Shown: positions 54,003 to 62,200 of the stretch, piece by piece
Numbering within the stretch: the first letter of the stretch is position 1
Layout of the letters: every line of letters starts with the position of its first letter
Source: Candidatus Kapaibacterium sp.
GTDB lineage: Bacteria > Bacteroidota > Ignavibacteria > Kapaibacteriales > UBA2268
DNA: 64,000 bases
Direction: 5' to 3'
Assembly: GCA_023957315.1 (NCBI GenBank)
Contig: JAMLHE010000007.1
Span: forward strand, 1-64,000
The notes under the pieces: model-generated
The model's database searches: none
What the model was told of the DNA's origin: nothing
Seen by the model: only the letters and a program-made list of their open reading frames with translations
Made by a program: the position numbers and the translations under genes

Positions 54003-54638
54003 ATGGCAATTAGCGACGAAGTTCGGGATTATGACAAAGATGAAATCAGCTTCATGAATGAGGTCAGGAAAAATTATCTGCTCAGTTTGAAGGGGCTCAA
54101 ACACGCCGAGCTTGAACTCGAGCGACTGCATAAGTTTGCAATTAACAAAAGTATGCTCGAAAATTTTGAACTTGCCATTGAAACGGCTGAATCGGAAATT
54201 AATGTAGCCGGAAGATTCGCACCGGACATAAACACGCTCAATCACGGTTTCCAGGATTTATCGCCGGATTTACGGCATCGAATTTTGGAATATTTCCCAA
54301 CAACAACTGAAAATTTCAAAACTACGAACGAAGACTTATTCGACAGAGTTGGAATTTCGGAAGCAGATTTAGTCGTTTGCGATGTTGTGGGCGATTCGAT
54401 GATTGGAGCCGGAATCAAATCAAGTGACCTTTTATTGGCAAATTCATTTGAAATTCCTGAAAACGGTAAGATTGTAATCGCTGAAATTGATGGCAAACTA
54501 TACGTCAAACGTTACTCAGTGATAGGTGGAGTAGTACATCTTATTTCTGAAAACCCTGATTATGAACCGATTATAATCAATTCGCACCACAAATTCAGAA
54601 TAAAAGGTGTTGTCAAACACATCCTGAGTAAAATTTAA
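54003..54638 (+). CDS. S24/LexA-like self-cleaving peptidase domain protein
   Basis: A 211-residue protein. Residues 1-100 are helical; residues 115-211 are an S24 domain with the Ser132 nucleophile (VVGDSMIGAG) and Lys169 (KLYVKRY), the LexA/CI dyad. A possible Ala-Gly scissile pair is at 69-70, but its distance to Ser132 is longer than in LexA. No helix-turn-helix is present. It abuts the HTH gene with no gap, so the two may form a split CI-type repressor responsive to RecA. Confidence 0.72.
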   Translation: MAISDEVRDYDKDEISFMNEVRKNYLLSLKGLKHAELELERLHKFAINKSMLENFELAIETAESEINVAGRFAPDINTLNHGFQDLSPDLRHRILEYFPTTTENFKTTNEDLFDRVGISEADLVVCDVVGDSMIGAGIKSSDLLLANSFEIPENGKIVIAEIDGKLYVKRYSVIGGVVHLISENPDYEPIIINSHHKFRIKGVVKHILSKI

Positions 54639-54671
54639 TTTTGTGTATAACTAAATTTTATTTATATTACA

Positions 54672-54703
54672 TTTGATTTTGATACCAAAAACTTTTACTT
54701 TTG
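54672..54703 (+). promoter_or_regulatory. response regulator promoter
   Basis: TTTG (54672-54675), 20 bases, then TACTTTTG (54696-54703), a full match to the Bacteroidota -33/-7 consensus, 32 bases before the response regulator start. Confidence 0.65.
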
Positions 54704-54735
54704 AACCAAATTGATTTAACAGATAGGGAAATTTA

Positions 54736-55206
54736 ATGAACAGACCGTATGTATTAGTTGTAGATGATAACAAAATAACTACGAAATTGCTTAAACGCTA
54801 TCTCGAAGCAAATGGATACGAAGCCGGTGAGGCTTTTGACGGAATTGAGTGTTTAGAGAAAGTGGATGCAAGAATGCCCGACGCCATAGTCTTAGACGTG
54901 ATGATGCCACGAATGGACGGGTACGAAACGGTTTCCAAATTAAAGGAGAACGGCGACACAAGACATATTCCCGTGGTTATTGTCACCGCTCTAAATGATA
55001 TTCCGAATCAATTAAAATCTATCGAATCCGGTGGCGACGATTTCTTGAGCAAACCAATCGAAGAAAAGTTACTTGTTGCAAAAGTCAAATTGATGACTAA
55101 TTTGAATCTGGCAAACAAAGAACTTAATAAGTACAAGAGCCTCTTAAATGATTTAGTGGACGGCAAAATCTCGAAAGATGATGCTAAGAAAGCTTTAGAA
55201 CTGTAA
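54736..55206 (+). CDS. single-domain response regulator
   Basis: A 156-residue CheY/PleD-type receiver. It has the acidic pair DD at 10-11 (VVDDNK), phospho-acceptor Asp54 (IVLDVMMP), Thr (VTALND) and Lys (SKPIE), all in place. About 35 residues past the receiver form a coiled tail (NKELNKYKSLLNDLVDG) without a recognised output domain. The histidine kinase partner is not in the window. Confidence 0.9.
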   Translation: MNRPYVLVVDDNKITTKLLKRYLEANGYEAGEAFDGIECLEKVDARMPDAIVLDVMMPRMDGYETVSKLKENGDTRHIPVVIVTALNDIPNQLKSIESGGDDFLSKPIEEKLLVAKVKLMTNLNLANKELNKYKSLLNDLVDGKISKDDAKKALEL

Positions 55207-55226
55207 AATTTCACATATTTGATTCA

Positions 55227-55258
55227 GACCAACGAAATATTTTTGTTGGTCTTTTTTT
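55227..55258 (+). terminator. intrinsic terminator after the response regulator
   Basis: GACCAACGAAA (55227-55237) pairs with TTTTGTTGGTC (55241-55251) with one G-U pair, a 3-base loop and TTTTTTT after it. Confidence 0.9.
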
Positions 55259-55313
55259 ATTTTGCAAATTGATTCGTCATACTGATGTATCAACTAACTA
55301 TAATGGTGAAATT

Positions 55314-55943
55314 ATGAAAAAAAATGTGATAATATTGACAGCTTTAGCTTTTGTGCTTTCGGCTTTCATTTTTCAAGGTTGCAATGCAATCAAAGACATT
55401 TCCAACACGCTCGCAAATGTCTCCAAATTGCAATTCAAGCTCGATAATGTTACTAATTTCCGGCTCGTGGGGATTGATTTGGGAAGCAAGCGCTCAGTAA
55501 CCGATTTCAACATCAGTGATGGGTTGAAATTAACTAATGCTTTCGCTACAAAAAGCTTTCCGGCAACTTTTGTCGTTAATCTAAACGCTTTAAACCCAAA
55601 CGACGGCACAAATAAAACTCAAAAAACAAATGCCACAATCGCAGGGCTGGACTATAGATTGATTTTGGACGAGGTTCCGACTATTGCAGGCGATATTCAA
55701 GCACCAATCAGCGTTCCCGGCACCGGACAATCTGTGACTATTCCTTTATCGATGTCGCTTGACTTGCTGCAATTCTTTGGCAATCGTGGCTATGAAAGTC
55801 TCATGAATTTGGCGTTAGCACTTGGGGGAGTAAACGGTACGGCAGCAAAAGTCAAACTTGATATCAAACCAACTGTAAATACAGCAATTGGTCCACTTAC
55901 ATATCCAAGCCGTATAACAGTAATTGATAAAGAGTGGAGATAG
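55314..55943 (+). CDS. LEA14-like lipoprotein
   Basis: A 209-residue lipoprotein: start ATG 55314, lipobox Cys23 (FQGC). The mature part resembles LEA14/WHy beta-sandwich proteins: repeated NFRLVGIDLGSK, DLKLTNAFATKSFPATFVVNLNALNPN and LDYRLILDE. Such domains occur in stress-related or outer-membrane-biogenesis lipoproteins. The longer frame from 55269 is rejected because it would displace the lipobox. Confidence 0.65.
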   Translation: MKKNVIILTALAFVLSAFIFQGCNAIKDISNTLANVSKLQFKLDNVTNFRLVGIDLGSKRSVTDFNISDGLKLTNAFATKSFPATFVVNLNALNPNDGTNKTQKTNATIAGLDYRLILDEVPTIAGDIQAPISVPGTGQSVTIPLSMSLDLLQFFGNRGYESLMNLALALGGVNGTAAKVKLDIKPTVNTAIGPLTYPSRITVIDKEWR

Positions 55944-55949
55944 CCGTAA

Positions 55950-57272
55950 CTATTTGTTGTTGCGGTGTTTCCAGAGTGATTTAAGACGTAAAGCTATTTC
56001 GGCTTCTTTACCAATTTCTGTGGCATTGTAATAAATTTTGGGCTTTAGCGAATCCGGGAAATATTTTTCTTCAACAAAATGTCCTTCAAAATCATGAGGG
56101 TACTTGTAGTCTTTGCCGTACCCTTCAGATTTCATGAACTTAGTCGGAGCGTTTCTCAGTTTCATCGGCACAGTTGTGTCAATTCCATTGCGAATGTCGC
56201 CCATAACTTGGTTAATTGCAAGGTATGAAGCATTGGATTTGGGTGCCGAAGCAAGGTAAGTTACTCCTTGAGCCAAATTAATGCTACATTCGGGCATTCC
56301 AATGAAAGTTACAGCTTGGAAAACCGATACAGCTACCGACAATGCCATTGGGTCGGCATTGCCAATATCCTCGCTTGCAAATACTACCATTCGTCGAGCG
56401 ATAAATTTCGGGTCTTCGCCGGATTCGAGCATTTTTGCCATCCAAAATAATGCAGCATCAGGGTCCGAGCCACGCATAGATTTGATAAATGCAGAGATTG
56501 TGTCGTAGTGGGATTCGCCCGATTTATCGTAAAGTGGAACTTTACTTTGGATTACTTTTTCGATTACACTTCTGTCAATTACTACATCAGTTTCGGATTC
56601 GGTTGCAACAAAAGCGACTGCCGATTCCAAAATATTCAGTGCCGTTCTCGCATCCGAACCTGATGGAATTAGAATCGCTTCCCAATCTGCAATCGTAATA
56701 TTGAATTTTGAAAATGCCGCATCTTCGGTGATAGCTTTAGTAATCAATTCCTTCAGGTGCGTATCTTGTAAAGGCGATAATTTATAGACTCGGCAACGGC
56801 TGAGTAGGGCTGAATTTACTTCAAATGATGGATTTTCTGTCGTCGCACCAATCAAAACTAAGATGCCACGCTCCACTGCATGAAGCAAGGCATCCTGCTG
56901 TGACTTGTTGAATCTGTGAATTTCATCTATAAATAATATAGTCCGAATGCCGCGAGACCTATTGGCTTGTGCGGAGTTGATGATTTCTCGTAACTCTTTT
57001 ACTCCGGCTTCTACTGCGGAAATTCGCAAAAATCTGTAGTCACTTTCGGAAGCAATTGCGTATGCAAGAGTCGTTTTCCCGACTCCGGGAGGTCCCCAGA
57101 ATATGATTGACTGAATGTTCCCCGATTTGACCATACGAGTAATCGCACCGTCAGCGGCGAGTAGATGCTCTTGACCAATAATATCGGTTAATGCTTTGGG
57201 TCTCATGCGCTCAGCAAGCGGAACAGAAACGCTGTCGCTTAATGATTCCGCCGATGCAAAGAGTTCATCCAT
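55950..57272 (-). CDS. rarA: replication-associated recombination protein A
   Basis: A 440-residue AAA+ ATPase (MgsA/RarA) acting at stalled forks. Walker A is WGPPGVGKTTLAYAIA, Walker B TILFIDEIHRFNKSQQDALL, sensor 1 IGATTENPSFEVN. The clamp-loader-like C-terminal region (NLAQGVTYLASAPKSNASY, DFEGHFVEEKYFPD) is intact. Last gene of a six-gene minus-strand run that starts with the S41 peptidase. Confidence 0.95.
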   Translation of the reverse strand: MDELFASAESLSDSVSVPLAERMRPKALTDIIGQEHLLAADGAITRMVKSGNIQSIIFWGPPGVGKTTLAYAIASESDYRFLRISAVEAGVKELREIINSAQANRSRGIRTILFIDEIHRFNKSQQDALLHAVERGILVLIGATTENPSFEVNSALLSRCRVYKLSPLQDTHLKELITKAITEDAAFSKFNITIADWEAILIPSGSDARTALNILESAVAFVATESETDVVIDRSVIEKVIQSKVPLYDKSGESHYDTISAFIKSMRGSDPDAALFWMAKMLESGEDPKFIARRMVVFASEDIGNADPMALSVAVSVFQAVTFIGMPECSINLAQGVTYLASAPKSNASYLAINQVMGDIRNGIDTTVPMKLRNAPTKFMKSEGYGKDYKYPHDFEGHFVEEKYFPDSLKPKIYYNATEIGKEAEIALRLKSLWKHRNNK

Positions 57273-57302
57273 TTTTGTTGGTTTATTTTATTCGGTCTTA
57301 TT

Positions 57303-57971
57303 TCAACCGAATGATGAATAAGACTGTGGTTCTCGCTCTCGAGCTTGTCGGGATGCCACTCTCATAAATCTGATGAAGTAAACGATGGCAAATATCACAA
57401 TCGCAATGGTTAATAGCCTTCCGAAATTGAATGTTGGCGGATAAACGTCAACTGTGCCGTCCTCGTTTTCTACGTAATTAGGTCGTGTGTAAAAGAACGC
57501 CGGAGCAGTCATCCACCAAGCCATATTGCCCAACATGTAACCTGTCATCAATGAGCTCGAAAATCCACCATAATGATTGACGCGGTAATCCATCTGCCCA
57601 CCGGCTGCATTGTTTGTACGAACAGATTCAGTTCTTCTCGGTGCTCCGTACCTTGCTTGGGCAGTCTGGCTGGTCATGCGTTGACCACCAAATGATGGTT
57701 GCTTTTGTTTATTAACAGGTGCCGACCTTGCTTGAGTGCCGGTTCTGCTCGAACGCGTTCGAGTTGCTCCGCGAGAACGCCCGAAACTACCACCACGACG
57801 TGATTCGAATGATTTTTGCCAATCGAATGAATTTAAATCAATCCCAAAATTTGGAACTGAAAATTTGAATTTGAAATCGGAATTTGATGTACTTTGAAAA
57901 TCGGTACTTGAAAAGGAAATGCTAATATTTATGAAAAATGCTACAACAAAAAAAATGATAAACTTCATCAA
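57303..57971 (-). CDS. membrane protein with RG-rich segment
   Basis: A 222-residue protein with a signal peptide (residues 1-22). An Arg/Gly/Ser-rich low-complexity segment lies at about 58-125 and a C-terminal membrane helix at about 187-206 (LLTIAIVIFAIVYFIRFM). It overlaps the upstream gene by 4 bases. No family recognised; the basic segment could bind polyanions. Confidence 0.5.
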   Translation of the reverse strand: MMKFIIFFVVAFFINISISFSSTDFQSTSNSDFKFKFSVPNFGIDLNSFDWQKSFESRRGGSFGRSRGATRTRSSRTGTQARSAPVNKQKQPSFGGQRMTSQTAQARYGAPRRTESVRTNNAAGGQMDYRVNHYGGFSSSLMTGYMLGNMAWWMTAPAFFYTRPNYVENEDGTVDVYPPTFNFGRLLTIAIVIFAIVYFIRFMRVASRQAREREPQSYSSFG

Positions 57972-58441
57972 AAAATCTCCTCTGTTTCTAATGTATTATC
58001 CATATTCCTGAAGGTTATTTCTGCTCTGAATTCGACCAAATCAGGAATGGAATTTTTATTGAATAACGACTTTAGCCCACTTTTGTTTTCGGTAGGTTTG
58101 ATATGAATAAATATATTTACAACTCCGTCGAGTTGTTCTTCATCTAAAAAAATCTCTGTATTGTCTATGATTCCATCGCTTTCGATAGTAAATAATCTCA
58201 AACTTTTCGCTTCTTCGGCAGTAAAAACTGCAGGAGTAACTTTGACATTATCGAAGTAATCGAAAAATATGTCCTTTGTATGGATTTTCTTGTCTGTACC
58301 TTCGTATTGTATGATTGCATCATAAGTGCCGTCTTCGTCCAAGTTCAGAAATAGTTCTTTCAATCCCGAAAGTTGCTCACCATTATAATAAATTGCGGTT
58401 TTTTCCAATCTGCCATTGCTTTCAATAGAAAATGTTGCCAT
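57968..58441 (-). CDS. conserved-looking protein, unknown
   Basis: A 157-residue cytoplasmic protein with two similar halves. FSIESNGRLEKTAIYYNGEQLSG (residues 4 onward) and FTIESDGIIDNTEIFLDEEQLDG (about 84 onward) are an internal duplication. It probably folds as two related beta modules. It overlaps the RG-rich membrane gene by 4 bases, so the pair may act together. Confidence 0.55.
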   Translation of the reverse strand: MATFSIESNGRLEKTAIYYNGEQLSGLKELFLNLDEDGTYDAIIQYEGTDKKIHTKDIFFDYFDNVKVTPAVFTAEEAKSLRLFTIESDGIIDNTEIFLDEEQLDGVVNIFIHIKPTENKSGLKSLFNKNSIPDLVEFRAEITFRNMDNTLETEEIF

Positions 58442-58453
58442 AAATCCCTTAAA

Positions 58454-59596
58454 TTATTGTGCAATATTCAAAATGTTGATAATATCCTGCTTATTGAATT
58501 CTTTGATTTTCCCGACTTCGCCTATCAATAAAGCATTTTCGGCGATTTTCTCGAATTCATCCGGTTCAATGTCTAATTCACTCAAGGAAACGGGCGCTCC
58601 CCAGTATTTGAATTTTTCTTTCATTTTTTCGATTCCTGCCGCGACTGAATCTACTTCCCAAACGTTTTTAGCCCAGCGCTCGAAAATATGCGGTTTGAGC
58701 GAACTTACGTATTCAATCCATGCCGGAAAAAGCACCGACAAACCTTCTGCATGGGCAACAGTTGGGTACAATGCACTAATTGCGTGTTCGATTCTGTGAC
58801 ATGCAAATTCTCCACCACCCATCGAAACGCTGGTGATACCTTGCAATGCAAGAGAGCTGCACCAAGCCAGATTTGCCCGCCAATCGTAATTCAAGGGGTC
58901 TGACACTAATTCATCTACCGATTTGATAACAGTCCGCATCAATGCTTCGTTGATTGATAGCGTGGATTCCTCATTCTCGCCCATGAAATAGAATTCCATA
59001 ATATGGGAAAGTGTGTCAACGCCGCCATTTATAGTTTGATTTATTGGCAAATGTTTCTGAACTGTTGGGTCAATTATTGAAACTTTGGGATAGACATGCG
59101 GCGAGCCGCATGACCATTTTTTATTCTCCCTATCATTTGTCAATACAAAAAATGAGTTGATTTCGCTTGCAGTAGCTGACAAAGTCAGCACTGTAAACAG
59201 CGGCAGAGCATTAGTCGCTTTGTAAGTTTTTTCGAATAAAGACCAAATATCAGGAGCGTAATATGCTGCGGCTATAGCTTTAGCTTCATCAATGACCGAG
59301 CCACCGCCAACTGCTAATATCGCCTGAACTTGTTCTTTGCGAGCTATTTCGAGAGATTCTTCAGCATGGCTGAGTACGGGATTGGGGGTTACTCCCCATT
59401 GTTCGACATAATCAATTCCGAACTTTTCGAGCGAATCAGTCACTTGCTCGTAAACTCCGTTCTTTTTCACTGAACCGCTACCCATCAAAATCAATACTTT
59501 CGAAATACCATAGGAATCTATCTCGGAGCCAATTTCGCGAATTGTATCTTGCCCGAAAATGATTTTAACAGGATTGTGAAATTTAAAATTATCCAT
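58454..59596 (-). CDS. iron-containing alcohol dehydrogenase
   Basis: A 380-residue group III alcohol dehydrogenase of the YqhD/BdhA type. The NAD(P)-binding GGGSVIDEAKA and metal-binding His residues in GGGEFACHRIEHAISALYP and TVAHAEGLSVLFPAWIEY are present. It reduces aldehydes or oxidises alcohols, possibly linked to the butyrate module elsewhere in the window. It is the third gene of the minus-strand run from the S41 peptidase. Confidence 0.88.
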   Translation of the reverse strand: MDNFKFHNPVKIIFGQDTIREIGSEIDSYGISKVLILMGSGSVKKNGVYEQVTDSLEKFGIDYVEQWGVTPNPVLSHAEESLEIARKEQVQAILAVGGGSVIDEAKAIAAAYYAPDIWSLFEKTYKATNALPLFTVLTLSATASEINSFFVLTNDRENKKWSCGSPHVYPKVSIIDPTVQKHLPINQTINGGVDTLSHIMEFYFMGENEESTLSINEALMRTVIKSVDELVSDPLNYDWRANLAWCSSLALQGITSVSMGGGEFACHRIEHAISALYPTVAHAEGLSVLFPAWIEYVSSLKPHIFERWAKNVWEVDSVAAGIEKMKEKFKYWGAPVSLSELDIEPDEFEKIAENALLIGEVGKIKEFNKQDIINILNIAQ

Positions 59597-59614
59597 TATT
59601 ATCTATTTTTCCAC

Positions 59615-60442
59615 TTAAAATTTATTTGTCGGTGTTGGAGTTTCAGTTGTAAAATCAAGCTCTGACCCCATGACGCTGTGCGGAATCAGATAAATTGCCA
59701 ACAATACTCCGGCAGCAATCAATGCCCACCAAGTTTGTTCAGGATGTCGTTTTAGTCTCCAGAGTGCAATCAACCAAGCCACAAATGAAATAAGGGTCTT
59801 GTTGTCGGTCAAATCAGTTCCGAATGGCAGCCCGGTCCAGAAATCCCCGAAAGCATACCATTGAATAATCGGACCAAGCAAAAATCCGCCGATGAAAAAT
59901 AATATCGTAGTCCAAAGTGCGAGTTTGAACACATTATTTCCCTTGAAAAGCACTTCAAGAGCCGCACGGGTAGAAAATACCATTGCCAAAAACATCGCCA
60001 AAACGTGAGGAATCAGGAAATAAGTAGGCACATAACCTTTGTATCGCATCACTACATCATTTTTTGTGATTGATTTGAGCAAATCATCTTGTTTGCCGAG
60101 TAAAATTTCATATTGCACCTTACCGGCAGGTGGTTGGCTCGGAATATACGAAATCAAAGTATCGCCACGGCGCTCCATATCTACAATTGTCCATTCGTCA
60201 TGGCTTTTGAAGCGTTTGTATTTCATCTTACCGATAATCGAACGGTCTTCGTTCACAATTGTAACCGGACAATCTCCCGGGTCGCCAAAACTCCTTGGTA
60301 AGCTGAAGTTGACCGTTGTACCGCTAATTTCCACTTTGCCTTTTGCAGGATAAGTTGGTCCGGTTGAACGCTGATAAATGGCAATTATAACCATGAACAC
60401 AACAGCGATTACCCACAAAAGGATGTTTTTACTTTTCGACAT
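59615..60442 (-). CDS. membrane protein, unknown
   Basis: A 275-residue protein. One N-terminal helix (7-23) is followed by a soluble beta-rich domain (about 32-125) that is probably extracytoplasmic, then four hydrophobic helices (about 130-160, 170-195, 210-225 and 238-260). The N-terminal domain recalls ligand-sensing modules. No enzyme motif recognised. It lies between the alcohol dehydrogenase and the S41 peptidase. Confidence 0.5.
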   Translation of the reverse strand: MSKSKNILLWVIAVVFMVIIAIYQRSTGPTYPAKGKVEISGTTVNFSLPRSFGDPGDCPVTIVNEDRSIIGKMKYKRFKSHDEWTIVDMERRGDTLISYIPSQPPAGKVQYEILLGKQDDLLKSITKNDVVMRYKGYVPTYFLIPHVLAMFLAMVFSTRAALEVLFKGNNVFKLALWTTILFFIGGFLLGPIIQWYAFGDFWTGLPFGTDLTDNKTLISFVAWLIALWRLKRHPEQTWWALIAAGVLLAIYLIPHSVMGSELDFTTETPTPTNKF

Positions 60443-60462
60443 ATATCTTATACCTTCAATAA

Positions 60463-62091
60463 TTATTTAATTAATGCTTTAGATTCATTCATAATTTTGA
60501 TTGATTTCTTTACAAACGGGTCTGTCCTTACCATAACTTTGTTATATTCGTTCGAGCCCCATTTCACATATGCAATCAATGCTTTTAAGTGAAATAATAT
60601 GTAATTTCTGTCAATCTTAAACATTTCTGCGTTCCAAATATTGTTGGCAACACAGAAGTTTGCAAAATGTACAATATCATCATTTGTAAAATTAAAGGTT
60701 TTATCGAACAATTCAAAAGTTTTATATTCATTTTCGAACTTTTCGTAATTATTTTCGATAAAATACATTGCCCAAGTCATCATAATTGCCTTTGCTCTCA
60801 GGACTCTCGTGAGTGTCGTTGTTGTATCATAATTGACGAAATAATCGGGGACAATGCCACCACCGCCAATGACTGTACGTCCTTTGGGAGTCTTGAAAAT
60901 CGGCATATTAGTTTTTCCGCCATGTTTTTGAATCATTTCGTTTATTTGCGAAAATTTCTCATCGTCCATGTGCAATCTTGCTGATTGGTCTAATTCTACT
61001 GTTTCAGCCGAAGTCAAATTTTTCTGGATTGCACGTCCAAGTGGCGTCTCATAATGAGCGACAGTAATCCTGAACGAAGAACTATCGGCAATGTTGAAAA
61101 ATTTCTGTGCCGAGGCTTTACCATATGATGACATTCCCACAACTAAGCCTCTGTCGTTATCTTGCATCGCTCCGGCTATAACCTCAGCACCGGAAGCAGA
61201 ATTTGAATCCATCATAATTACAAGTGGCATATCCTTCAAAGTACCATTACCTGAAGCAGCAAAAACTGAATCATATTCAGGTGTTTTTGATTGTGTTCGG
61301 CAAATAATTTGTCCTTTTTCCAGAAATTCATCTGCAATTTGAGCAGATTGCCCCAAATAACCGCCGGGATTATTTCGCAAATCAAGCAAAAAATAATCGT
61401 AATCACTTTTGTTCAGTTCGTTTAATGCTTCGGCGAACTCTGTTGGCGTTTTTTCCGAAACTCTATTAAGTAAAATATAAGCGACTCGAGTTCCGGCGAT
61501 TACGAAATTGGCTCCCACACTTGGCGAATCATATTTAAGTCTCGAAATGCTATGCTTTTCGATTTTTCTTGTGGGGAATTTCCGTATTTCAATATCAATC
61601 TTTGTGCCTTCGTCACCTTGCAAGAGTGCCAATACATCTTCTCGTTTCATTCCGACTGTGCTAATCAAATCAATTGCCGAAATCCTATCGCCGATTCTTA
61701 AACCGATAGCCTCAGCCGGGCTACCTTCTGCAACATTGGCAATTGTAGCCGTATCGCTAATTACGATTAAATCTACTCCAATGCCGACAAGAACTCCTTT
61801 GTAGCGTTCGCGAATGTAACTTGACATTTCCTTGGAATAATACTCTGATTGCGGGTCGAATTCTTTCAGCAAACTTGAAAAAGCCTTGTCACAAGCGGCA
61901 ACAATATCGAGCGAATCGAAATGATATTTCTCTGCCATTTCGAGTATATATCTTAATTTTGCTGACTGAAAGTTGATTAGTTCGTTTCTATTTTCTTGTG
62001 GGAAGCATTCGGAGGTAGAAATCACAATAAGTGATAGGATTATTAATAGCTTGTGTTGAAAAAAAAATACAAAAATATTCTTCATAATCAT
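60463..62091 (-). CDS. C-terminal processing peptidase (S41)
   Basis: A 542-residue periplasmic serine protease. An N-terminal signal or anchor (residues 11-25) is followed by a PDZ domain (VAEGSPAEAIGLRIGDRISAI). The S41 core has the catalytic Ser in NSASGAEVIAGAMQDNDRG and the Lys in SYGKAS. It trims or degrades exported proteins. Prc/CtpA-type; the C-terminal 150 residues form a family-variable helical tail. Confidence 0.9.
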   Translation of the reverse strand: MIMKNIFVFFFQHKLLIILSLIVISTSECFPQENRNELINFQSAKLRYILEMAEKYHFDSLDIVAACDKAFSSLLKEFDPQSEYYSKEMSSYIRERYKGVLVGIGVDLIVISDTATIANVAEGSPAEAIGLRIGDRISAIDLISTVGMKREDVLALLQGDEGTKIDIEIRKFPTRKIEKHSISRLKYDSPSVGANFVIAGTRVAYILLNRVSEKTPTEFAEALNELNKSDYDYFLLDLRNNPGGYLGQSAQIADEFLEKGQIICRTQSKTPEYDSVFAASGNGTLKDMPLVIMMDSNSASGAEVIAGAMQDNDRGLVVGMSSYGKASAQKFFNIADSSSFRITVAHYETPLGRAIQKNLTSAETVELDQSARLHMDDEKFSQINEMIQKHGGKTNMPIFKTPKGRTVIGGGGIVPDYFVNYDTTTTLTRVLRAKAIMMTWAMYFIENNYEKFENEYKTFELFDKTFNFTNDDIVHFANFCVANNIWNAEMFKIDRNYILFHLKALIAYVKWGSNEYNKVMVRTDPFVKKSIKIMNESKALIK

Positions 62092-62103
62092 AATAATAAT
62101 TGC

Positions 62104-62146
62104 TATATTTGAAAATCTGTAACTATAAGACGAAGATTATCGTCTT
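62104..62146 (+). promoter_or_regulatory. -7-like box and leader hairpin of the repeat protein gene
   Basis: TATATTTG (62104-62111) matches the -7 consensus but no good -33 box was found. Downstream AAGACGA (62127-62133) pairs with TCGTCTT (62140-62146), a 7-bp hairpin in the divergent intergenic region. Either strand's transcript could carry it. Confidence 0.35.
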
Positions 62147-62200
62147 TAGATGCAATTTAAAAGTTGAAATTGACGATAATAAATATTGCGGAGTATCCGA

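Noticed and set aside
52765-54638. Intact prophage
   Set aside because: Only regulatory genes are present; no integrase, terminase, capsid, tail or lysis genes on either side.
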